From Candidatus Altarchaeota archaeon (lineage in GTDB: Archaea > Altiarchaeota > Altiarchaeia > IMC4 > QMZM01), in assembly GCA_018897475.1 (NCBI GenBank), contig JAHIKS010000028.1, positions 1-5,495 on the forward strand: 5,495 nt of DNA. Direction: 5' to 3'. The stretch's first letter is position 1. Each line of letters opens with the position of its first letter. This document shows positions 1-4,439 of this stretch, piece after piece. The notes beneath the pieces are model-generated. The model was not told the DNA's origin, did not search any database, and worked only from the letters and a program-made list of their open reading frames with translations. The translations under genes were made by a program, and so were the position numbers.

Positions 1-534
1 GCACCCAATAAAGTAAAGCTGAGGTTAAGGGAGCTAATAACCAACCTGCAGGATGAAGGTATTCGAGTAGAATTCTCCAAAAGTGATAAACGAAAAATAT
101 CCTTAATAAAGGAAAAAACTGTCCAAAGCGTCCAACCGTCCATGAGTGGCGCTAGCTATCAGAAAAATCTGGACGATACTGTGGACGGTAATGAAAACCT
201 AGACGATAGTACCGTCCAAGTGGACGATATTGAAAATGCCGAAACTGATGTTAAGGGCGATATGGACGATATGGACGGCATTTCCCATACCCAAAACATA
301 CGAGAAACTACAAAAACGGTTAAAAAAACAATCTCTGAAATCTGCCAGGATTCTGATGATGGTTTCGCAGACTATGATCTCATAATCTTTAACAATACAA
401 CTGAAAAAGGCATTCCTGAAGACCTAACTAAAAAAGCAATCGAGGAACTCAAAAACAAGGGTATCCTCTATGAACTAAAAGAGGGTAAGATAAGTTTTGT
501 TCATCCTGAATCTGAGAGATTCCAAGAAAGTTAG
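1..534 (+). CDS. 3' part of an element-borne protein with winged-helix-like segments (possible replication helicase/primase tail)
   Basis: The frame is open from the first base of the window to the TAG at 532-534, so the gene begins upstream. The first ATG in view (142) is internal and not a convincing start. About 177 residues are visible. They begin with a basic segment resembling the end of a winged helix (KLRLRELITNLQDEGIRVEF). An acidic, repetitive linker follows, with LDD, VDD and MDDMDG units, and the protein ends in a second winged-helix-like segment (DLTKKAIEELKNKGILYEL, then a wing-like KISFVHPE). From general knowledge, archaeal virus and plasmid primase/helicase proteins often end in a repetitive linker followed by a small winged helix. 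That role is inference, since the catalytic part lies outside the window. The DNA is AT-rich compared with the genes right of 2878. It is probably cargo of the same integrated element as the integrase at 1211-2464. Confidence 0.6.
   Translation, partial: APNKVKLRLRELITNLQDEGIRVEFSKSDKRKISLIKEKTVQSVQPSMSGASYQKNLDDTVDGNENLDDSTVQVDDIENAETDVKGDMDDMDGISHTQNIRETTKTVKKTISEICQDSDDGFADYDLIIFNNTTEKGIPEDLTKKAIEELKNKGILYELKEGKISFVHPESERFQES
119..276. repeat. Cluster of GTCCA/TGGAC units in the acidic-linker coding region
   Basis: Within about 160 bases the pentamer GTCCA, or its complement TGGAC, recurs many times. GTCC units start near 121, 130, 138 and 214. GGAC units lie near 173, 183, 222, 264 and 273, several extended to TGGACGAT. 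At 213-226 CGTCCA and TGGACG face each other across two bases as a perfect inverted repeat. The units encode the VQ/VDD/MDD pattern of the linker, so a low-complexity protein linker may be all there is. Iteron-like binding sites are the alternative. Confidence 0.5.
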
Positions 535-580
535 GCACTACACCCCCAGAAACCAACACCCTGTGGAGTTAGGCACTACA
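529..580 (+). repeat. Two direct copies of AGTTAGGCACTACA, 38 bases apart
   Basis: The 14-base unit AGTTAGGCACTACA occurs at 529-542 and again at 567-580, identical and in the same orientation. The first copy contains the stop codon of the upstream gene. The unit shares its GAGTTAGG-CA core with three sites flanking the integrase gene (1157-1168, 2478-2488, 2498-2509). Short direct repeats of this kind can be binding sites for an element-encoded protein (integrase arm sites, operator or replication iterons). Which of these applies cannot be told from sequence. Confidence 0.6.
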
Positions 581-612
581 ATTCCATCCAGCAAATAATA
601 AAAAACTCGGCA

Positions 613-723
613 GGATATATGGCCCAAATAATCAAAGAATAGCTCTCTGTAAGATCAGAGAAGAATTCCTGAAGGGAATTTGATAATTCATTGACAAAAA
701 TTTGAAGCCATTGGTTTAGAAGA
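613..723 (+). promoter_or_regulatory. Probable promoter/operator region of the small winged-helix gene
   Basis: This lies in the 189-base gap before the winged-helix gene. GATATATGG at 614-622 could be a TATA element. Downstream, AATTCC (664-669) and GGAATT (675-680) form a perfect 6-base inverted repeat with a 5-base spacer, a plausible operator for a dimeric winged-helix protein about 45 bases before its start. No strong Shine-Dalgarno sequence precedes the ATG at 724. Apart from these and the repeats at 529-580, I see nothing else in the gap. Confidence 0.35.
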
Positions 724-1053
724 ATGGAAGAACTTAATCAGGTTGATCTGAGCATCATCACCCAGACCAGGTACAGGATACTGGAAGTCCTCTCAAACAA
801 CCCAGAGCTGAAGGTAACAATGATACGTGATGCCCTGAGAAACATCTTCAACGAGAGAATAGAATCCAATTCCGTGCATTACCATCTTGATGTTTTGTAT
901 GTGCATGGATTCGTTGATAAAGAACAGAAGCAGGAGACGACAGTATCAAAAAAGAAGAGACATAATTTGGTGTATTACTTTTCGATCACGGATAAAGGAA
1001 CGAAAGTAGTGGAATCATTGAGAAACATCTATCAGATTAAAATTTCGGAGTGA
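724..1053 (+). CDS. Small winged helix-turn-helix DNA-binding protein
   Basis: This is a 109-residue protein, probably a transcription regulator of the integrated element. Residues about 14-65 fit a winged helix: a first helix (TRYRILEVLSNNPELKV), a second helix (MIRDALRNIF), and a recognition-helix-like stretch (NSVHYHLDVLYVHGFVDKE) of the type seen in ArsR/PadR-like proteins. A charged insertion with KKKR follows, then a strand (LVYYFSITDKGTKVV) characteristic of the wing in 'ITDKG' regulators. No ligand-binding or membrane segment is visible. The ATG at 724 is the only good start, without a clear Shine-Dalgarno site, so a leaderless or weakly translated mRNA is possible. It is followed after five bases by a 48-codon ORF with a good ribosome site, so the two are likely cotranscribed. 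Its targets may be its own palindrome at 664-680 or the repeats near the integrase promoter; that is inference. Confidence 0.8.
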   Translation: MEELNQVDLSIITQTRYRILEVLSNNPELKVTMIRDALRNIFNERIESNSVHYHLDVLYVHGFVDKEQKQETTVSKKKRHNLVYYFSITDKGTKVVESLRNIYQIKISE

Positions 1054-1058
1054 TAGAA

Positions 1059-1205
1059 ATGAACTTAGAGAAAATAAGAAAGGAAATAAAGAAGAACCCT
1101 GGCTTTTTAGGCTCGCTCAATCCCTTATATCGGAGGGCATTGGGTGAGATTATTGAGGAGTTAGGGCAAGAGCGGGGGAGGGAAACCTCCCCTCGCTCAA
1201 AATAG
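1059..1205 (+). CDS. Small 48-residue ORF of unknown function, coupled to the winged-helix gene
   Basis: A short frame runs from ATG 1059 to TAG 1203-1205. Support comes from a Shine-Dalgarno-like GGAGTGAT at 1047-1054, overlapping the stop of the winged-helix gene and well spaced from the ATG, and from the five-base gap that suggests translational coupling. The product is very basic and acidic by turns (MNLEKIRKEIKKNPG...LYRRALGEIIEELGQERG), has a likely amphipathic helix around residues 22-38, and has no transmembrane segment or cysteines. I do not recognise a family. Its last 12 codons coincide with a strong hairpin (1170-1198), and codons 33-37 contain a copy of the GGAGTTAGGGCA repeat. 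The 3' part may therefore be constrained as DNA or RNA rather than as protein. The gene ends five bases before the convergent integrase stop. Confidence 0.55.
   Translation: MNLEKIRKEIKKNPGFLGSLNPLYRRALGEIIEELGQERGRETSPRSK
1157..1168 (+). repeat. GGAGTTAGGGCA repeat copy, left of integrase gene
   Basis: This 12-base motif matches 2498-2509 exactly and 2478-2488 with one base missing (GGAGTTGGGCA). It also resembles the GAGTTAGG-CA core at 529-542 and 567-580. It lies just beyond the 3' end of the integrase gene, while the other two near-exact copies lie just before its 5' end. All copies have the same orientation on the plus strand. Confidence 0.55.
1170..1198 (+). terminator. Strong GC-rich hairpin with GAAA loop between convergent genes
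   Basis: GAGCGGGGGAGG pairs with CCTCCCCTCGCTC across a GAAA tetraloop. This gives about 12 base pairs with one bulged T at 1193. It sits at the 3' end of the 48-codon ORF, 13 bases before the integrase stop codon on the other strand. Position suggests a transcription barrier or mRNA 3'-end structure for the left-hand genes. The following sequence (AAAATAGTCTTTC) has only a weak T run, so it is not a textbook archaeal terminator, and a protein-binding or RNA-stability role is equally possible. Confidence 0.45.
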
Positions 1206-1210
1206 TCTTT

Positions 1211-2464
1211 CTATGTGCCAAGATATGTTTTGAATTTTCTTTTCAGTATCTCTTTGAATAACTTGTTTATCTCTGGGTATTCTTTCTCCAGCTCTTCAAG
1301 ACTTTCATCACCCAACCTCTTTAGCTCCTCAACCTGTGTAACTCTGTGCATATCCAAGGGTCTTTTGCAGATGCTGCAATACTCCCTGTCTGCTTCATTG
1401 ACTTTCCCGCATACAGAGCATGTTTTTGTCATGCTTTCTGGCTTTCCGATGCTTCCGTTCTCGGCAGCCGCCAGCCCGTGTATCTCCAAAAGCCTTTGGT
1501 TCACCCTGTCCTCGTCAGGGAAGCAGTAGACGTCAAGCTGCTTGCTTGACTGAGTCCATCCAAATCTGGCTTTCAGCTCGGAGGGTGTCAGGAAATGCAG
1601 GTAATAGCTGGCGGATGCCTTCCTGAAGGCGTGGGGATTCACGTCCTTTTCAATCTTAGCTCTCTTGGCCAGTTCCTTCAGTTTCAGCCTCGTTTGCGGG
1701 TATTCCAGCGGTCTGTTGTTCTGCAGATTGACAAAGAGATAGGAATTCTCATTATCCCCTAAAGGATGATAATGCATCCAGTCCAGCAAAGCAGCAGCAC
1801 CACGAACAACTAAGGGGTCTCTTTCATCAGTCTTACTCTGCCTCAGGTGCAGGATTACAGCCTCTCCTCCGTTGACTTGCTCAACATCCTTCAGCTTCAA
1901 TGTAAGAAGCTCTTGGATACGCAGACCTGATCCCCATAGAATCAAGGGCAAACACCTGTCCCGTGGGTTTGTGGCTGCCTTGCTCATCGCTACTGCATCC
2001 TCCCAGCTTATGATGTCTGCTGGTTTCAGTCTCTTTGGCCTTGGTCTGGGTGGTTTTATCCATGATGTTTCTTCCGGCTCTTTGCAGTTCTTCAGCCACT
2101 GGAAAAAGCCCTTCAGAATCACTACATAGTCATACTTGCTCCACTCGCTTATCTTCTTCTTCCTTTCACCCCACTTGACCTCACTGCTGTAGAGCTTTTC
2201 GACAAGTTTCTCTATGTCAGACTTGGCTGCCTTGTCAAACTGCCTGCCTAAATGCTCTGCCAGTATCCGCAGGTGCCTTATCAGCTTTTCCTGTCGGGCA
2301 ACACCTATACTTTCTCCAAGAACCTTGCTTCTTACGTATTCCAGAATCAGGGTCTTGTTTCTGCTTCCAATCTTGGACTGTTTCAGAATTCGTTTCGTAT
2401 TTTCCAGAGATTTCTTCCTGTGGTGTATATCTAACTCCTTTTCTTCTATCCTCGGATTTTCCAT
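1211..2464 (-). CDS. Tyrosine recombinase / integrase with C-terminal zinc ribbon
   Basis: This is a 417-residue site-specific recombinase of the tyrosine (phage integrase/Xer) family. It cuts and rejoins DNA through a covalent phosphotyrosine. Residues about 55-130 form the N-terminal SAM-like core-binding domain. The catalytic domain spans about 150-325. The catalytic residues visible are Arg182 in GSGLRIQEL, Lys211 in the beta-hairpin (RQSKTDERD), His278 and Arg281 in HAFRK, Trp303 at the His/Trp position in FGWTQ, and the nucleophile Tyr313 in LDVYCF. The active site therefore looks complete. Residues 349-366 add a four-cysteine zinc ribbon (CSVC...CSIC), and a charged coiled-coil-like tail (about 375-412) follows. 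The start at 2464 is set by GGAGGT at 2470-2475, five bases before the ATG. It is read away from the 3' end of tRNA-Asp, suggesting integration at that tRNA gene. Confidence 0.93.
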   Translation of the reverse strand: MENPRIEEKELDIHHRKKSLENTKRILKQSKIGSRNKTLILEYVRSKVLGESIGVARQEKLIRHLRILAEHLGRQFDKAAKSDIEKLVEKLYSSEVKWGERKKKISEWSKYDYVVILKGFFQWLKNCKEPEETSWIKPPRPRPKRLKPADIISWEDAVAMSKAATNPRDRCLPLILWGSGLRIQELLTLKLKDVEQVNGGEAVILHLRQSKTDERDPLVVRGAAALLDWMHYHPLGDNENSYLFVNLQNNRPLEYPQTRLKLKELAKRAKIEKDVNPHAFRKASASYYLHFLTPSELKARFGWTQSSKQLDVYCFPDEDRVNQRLLEIHGLAAAENGSIGKPESMTKTCSVCGKVNEADREYCSICKRPLDMHRVTQVEELKRLGDESLEELEKEYPEINKLFKEILKRKFKTYLGT

Positions 2465-2469
2465 TCTTG

Positions 2470-2475
2470 ACCTCC
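2470..2475 (-). promoter_or_regulatory. Shine-Dalgarno site of the integrase
   Basis: On the minus strand GGAGGT lies five bases before the integrase ATG (2464). It is a near-perfect complement to the archaeal 16S rRNA tail. This is stronger than the sites of most other genes here and fixes the start. Confidence 0.75.
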
Positions 2476-2477
2476 GA

Positions 2478-2510
2478 GGAGTTGGGCAATCCTTTTAGGA
2501 GTTAGGGCAG
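2478..2510 (+). repeat. Two tandem copies of the GGAGTTaGGGCA motif in the integrase leader
   Basis: GGAGTTGGGCA (2478-2488) and GGAGTTAGGGCA (2498-2509) lie 20 bases apart, about two helical turns. They fall between the predicted transcription start and the ribosome site of the integrase. Their placement fits an operator that blocks integrase transcription, or arm-type integrase sites. A further exact copy lies at 1157-1168. Confidence 0.55.
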
Positions 2511-2516
2511 TTATCT

Positions 2517-2551
2517 ATTCGAGTCATTCCTTATAAGTTGAGGACTCGAAT
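2517..2551 (-). promoter_or_regulatory. Integrase promoter: TATA box inside a perfect 9-base inverted repeat
   Basis: The self-complementary CTTATAAG at 2530-2537 is a good archaeal TATA box for minus-strand transcription starting near 2508, which gives a leader of about 45 bases before the integrase ATG. ATTCGAGTC (2517-2525) and GACTCGAAT (2543-2551) are exact inverted copies placed almost symmetrically around it. A dimeric repressor binding both arms would cover the TATA box. An alternative reading is that the arms belong to a recombination site, as they lie only 11 bases from the tRNA-Asp 3' end. Confidence 0.5.
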
Positions 2552-2561
2552 TTCAAACCCT

Positions 2562-2634
2562 CGCCCCGGTCGGGATTCGAACCCGAGTCGTGAGGTCGAC
2601 AACCTCACATGATGGTCCTCTACACTACCGGGGC
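2562..2634 (-). tRNA. tRNA-Asp (GTC)
   Basis: The gene reads 5'-GCCCCGG...CCGGGGC-G on the minus strand. The acceptor stem has seven pairs. The anticodon stem TGAGG/CCTCA encloses loop TTGTCGA with anticodon GTC, and the T arm is TCGGG-TTCGAAT-CCCGA. Discriminator G73 is as expected for aspartate. CCA is not encoded. There is no intron. Its 3' end faces the integrase gene, making it the probable integration target; the gene is complete because an element integrating here normally restores the tRNA 3' end. It lies 34 bases downstream of tRNA-Tyr and is probably cotranscribed with it. Confidence 0.95.
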
Positions 2635-2635
2635 T

Positions 2636-2653
2636 GAACTGCAAAATCAGTTC
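2636..2653 (-). other. Short hairpin in the spacer between tRNA-Tyr and tRNA-Asp
   Basis: GAACTG and CAGTTC, six perfect pairs with a six-base loop, occupy the 34-base spacer. In a shared precursor transcript this could guide separation of the two tRNAs. It is short enough to be chance. Confidence 0.25.
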
Positions 2654-2668
2654 CTCTATTCTAAGAGT

Positions 2669-2783
2669 TCCCGTCTCCCCGATTTGAACGGGGGGTTTTC
2701 CGCTGGCTGCTGCCGTCCGTGTATGGCTATTCGCCATAAACCAACTACAGGCGGACGCGTTAACCAGGCTACGCTAAGACGGG
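2669..2783 (-). tRNA. tRNA-Tyr (GTA) with a 40-base intron
   Basis: The minus strand gives acceptor stem CCCGTCT/AGACGGG, D stem GCGT/ACGC with GG in the loop, anticodon stem TCCGC/GCGGA, a five-base variable loop, and T arm CCCCG-TTCAAAT-CGGGG. The loop reads CTGTAG, then an intron, then A, giving anticodon GTA after splicing. The C1-G72 first pair and A73 discriminator are the hallmark of archaeal tRNA-Tyr and support the assignment over other readings of the interrupted loop. CCA is not encoded. The mature length is about 75 bases. Confidence 0.92.
2705..2744 (-). other. tRNA-Tyr intron at position 37/38 (bulge-helix-bulge)
   Basis: These 40 bases interrupt the anticodon loop after G37. 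CTGT (positions 32-35) pairs with GCAG near the intron 3' end, giving a four-pair central helix. AGT and CCA form the two three-base bulges, each cut after its second base, which is the canonical substrate of the archaeal tRNA splicing endonuclease. Inside the intron TATGGC/GCCATA forms a six-pair hairpin with loop GAATA. The helix on the intron side of the central four pairs is weak (two pairs, then a mismatch). Confidence 0.85.
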
Positions 2784-2810
2784 TCAAAGGTAGAAAAGAT
2801 AATAGGATTA

Positions 2811-2822
2811 GGGAAATATAAA
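2811..2822 (-). promoter_or_regulatory. TATA box of the tRNA-Tyr/tRNA-Asp transcript
   Basis: On the minus strand TTTATATTTCCC lies about 30-35 bases before the tRNA-Tyr 5' end, the usual position for an archaeal tRNA box A. No other promoter candidate is seen in the 34-base spacer before tRNA-Asp, so both tRNAs probably share this one. Confidence 0.55.
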
Positions 2823-2850
2823 CCTCTCTTTTTAAAAACTGAATTGTTAA

Positions 2851-2861
2851 TACTATATAGA
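2851..2861 (+). promoter_or_regulatory. Candidate TATA element of the FKBP operon
   Basis: ACTATATAG is centred about 22 bases before the ATG at 2878. With the usual archaeal TATA-to-start spacing, transcription would begin at or within a few bases of the start codon. No Shine-Dalgarno sequence is present (ATTATCAATAATG), which fits a leaderless mRNA. TTTTTAAAAAC at 2828-2838 is an alternative box that would give an 18-20 base leader. Confidence 0.45.
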
Positions 2862-2877
2862 TTTTTAATTATCAATA

Positions 2878-3600
2878 ATGACAGATTTTATCAAGATTTC
2901 CTACACCGGCAGGGTAAAGGATGGACGTGTTTTCGACACCACAAGCAAGGAGGTGGCGAAGAAGGAGGACATATTCGACGAGAAGAAGATTTACGCCCTC
3001 TTTCCTGTGGTGGTCGGCGGGGGCCAGGTAATCCCCGGACTGGATGAGGAGCTGAAGGGCATGAAGAGTGGCGACAAGAAGAAGGTGGAGATTTCCCCTG
3101 AGAAGGGCTACGGGAAGAAGGACCCGAAGCTGGTTCGCCTGGTTCCAAGGGCAGTCTTCAAGAAAGAGAGGATAACCCCCATCCCCGGCATGCCCATAGA
3201 GCTGGATGGCAGGCCGGCCAGAATTCAGACCGTCGCAGGGGGTAGGGTGAGAGTAGATTTCAATCACGAGCTTTCCGGAAAGACCCTTGTCTTTGAGGTA
3301 AAGGTCGAGGAGAAGGCAGCAACCGATGCTGACAAGGCCAGGTTCCTGGTAGAGAGGAGCTTCAACGACTCCAAGGACTTTGACATAAAGCTGAAGGCTG
3401 GAATGCTGGAAATAAGAATCCCGGAAAAAGCATACAAGGACCGCAACATCCTTGTGAGGAAGGCCTCACTGGCTGCGGAGATATTCAAGTATCTGGGCAA
3501 CAGCAAGATAACATTTACTGAGGAATGGTCAAAGGCCGAAAATAAACCTGAGGGGGGTGGTGGCAAAGATGATCAGCACGACGCAAAGGGAGATTCTTGA
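2878..3600 (+). CDS. FKBP-type peptidyl-prolyl cis-trans isomerase, long archaeal form
   Basis: The product has 240 residues and resembles SlyD and archaeal FKBP26-type isomerases/chaperones of the cytosol. The FKBP fold is split: residues 1-85 and about 135-145 form the isomerase domain, with the insert-in-flap chaperone domain between them. Conserved binding-pocket residues are visible: Tyr9 (ISYTGRV), Asp20 (GRVFDTT), Val51-Ile52 (QVIPGLDEEL), Tyr78 (KGYGKKDP) and Phe139 in the SlyD-like signature DFNHELSGKTLVFEV. A C-terminal domain of about 70 residues (150-220) follows, as in the long archaeal proteins. The tail (223-240) is glycine- and aspartate-rich and probably disordered. There is no signal peptide. 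It is the first gene of a likely three-gene operon, and its end overlaps the next gene by about 32 bases. It probably assists folding of newly made proteins. Confidence 0.93.
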   Translation: MTDFIKISYTGRVKDGRVFDTTSKEVAKKEDIFDEKKIYALFPVVVGGGQVIPGLDEELKGMKSGDKKKVEISPEKGYGKKDPKLVRLVPRAVFKKERITPIPGMPIELDGRPARIQTVAGGRVRVDFNHELSGKTLVFEVKVEEKAATDADKARFLVERSFNDSKDFDIKLKAGMLEIRIPEKAYKDRNILVRKASLAAEIFKYLGNSKITFTEEWSKAENKPEGGGGKDDQHDAKGDS

Positions 3601-4438
3601 CGCTCTGATAAGGCTCTATGAGAAGAAGAGGGGTGCCATAAAGGGCGAGGACATAGCGAATGACCTGGAGCGTTCGCCCGGGACCATAAGGAACCAGATG
3701 CAGACGCTCAGAGCCCTGGGCTATGTTGATGGAGTCCCTGGACCGAAGGGTGGCTACACCCCGGCCCTGAAGGCCTACGAGGTTCTTGAGCTGCAGAAGA
3801 TAGAGAAGCCCTCCCACGTCGGAATCTACAGGAACAAGGAGAGGGTCAAGGACGTTGACCTGCAGAAAATAATTCTTATAAACATTGCCCACCCCAACGA
3901 GTGCAAGGCAATTATCACAGTCCTTGGAGATACGCGGCAGATAAAGGAATACGAGCACATAACTGCCGGCCCTACCCCTATCAATCACGTAATCGTGAGG
4001 GGCAAGGTCATAGGGAGAGACGACAGCAAAAGCGAGATTATGCTCGAGTGCAGCGGAATAAGCAGCATCCCGAAGGGCAGGGTGAAGGACGTTGCCTGCA
4101 AGAAGCTGATAACTGTGAAGGCAGACGACGACATGAGCATGTGCGCAAAAAAGCTTACGGAGCACAGAATCAACGCGGCCCCAATCATCGAGAACGGCAG
4201 GCTGGTTGGCATGGTTACATTAGACGAGATAACCCGGGCCGTTGCAAAGAAGATGAAGAACCCAAAGGCGAAGGACATAGCACTCCGGGACGTCTTCACC
4301 ATAGACCAGAACGCAAGCATTCTCGATTCCATCCAGAGGATGGAGGAACTCGACGTGGGCCGGCTGATAGTGATGGACGACGACAAACCAATCGGCATCA
4401 TAACCCGGACGGACATCCTGTTGAAGATGACCCACTGA
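3569..4438 (+). CDS. HTH-CBS protein: winged helix-turn-helix regulator with paired CBS domains
   Basis: I chose ATG 3569 (289 residues) because a G-rich Shine-Dalgarno-like stretch (GGGGGGTGG, about 3552-3560) lies eight bases ahead. An in-frame GTG at 3557 would add four residues and lacks a site of its own. Residues 3-68 are a winged helix (REILDALIRLYEKK, then IKGEDIANDLERSPGTIRNQ, then LGYVDGVPGPKGGYTP) of the type fused to CBS domains in archaea. Residues 75-165 form a middle region I do not recognise. CBS1 (172-225, INAAPIIENGRLVGMVTLDEI) and CBS2 (234-288, VGRLIVMDDDKPIGIITRTDI) make a Bateman pair that in known proteins binds adenosyl ligands such as AMP, ATP or S-adenosylmethionine. 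The likely role is a ligand-sensing transcription regulator. It overlaps the FKBP gene and ends one base before the Dph2-like gene. Confidence 0.9.
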   Translation: MISTTQREILDALIRLYEKKRGAIKGEDIANDLERSPGTIRNQMQTLRALGYVDGVPGPKGGYTPALKAYEVLELQKIEKPSHVGIYRNKERVKDVDLQKIILINIAHPNECKAIITVLGDTRQIKEYEHITAGPTPINHVIVRGKVIGRDDSKSEIMLECSGISSIPKGRVKDVACKKLITVKADDDMSMCAKKLTEHRINAAPIIENGRLVGMVTLDEITRAVAKKMKNPKAKDIALRDVFTIDQNASILDSIQRMEELDVGRLIVMDDDKPIGIITRTDILLKMTH

Positions 4439-4439
4439 A

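Noticed and set aside
529..580. CRISPR array
   Set aside because: Only two copies of a 14-base unit, no regular spacers and no cas-like genes nearby.
2562..2634. tRNA-Asp as a broken remnant of integration
   Set aside because: All stems, the anticodon loop and the discriminator base are intact, so the gene appears functional.
2801..2815. GGATTAGGGAA as a further copy of the integrase-region repeat
   Set aside because: It differs at several positions, lies outside the element beyond both tRNAs, and overlaps the tRNA promoter.
2609..2821. Plus-strand 70-codon open frame across the tRNA pair
   Set aside because: It lies over two clear minus-strand tRNA genes and has no ribosome site. The tRNA structures explain the sequence.
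3515..4165. 216-codon antisense open frame opposite the FKBP and CBS genes
   Set aside because: It is a shadow of GC-rich plus-strand genes whose proteins have clear family motifs. The antisense product shows no recognisable domain.
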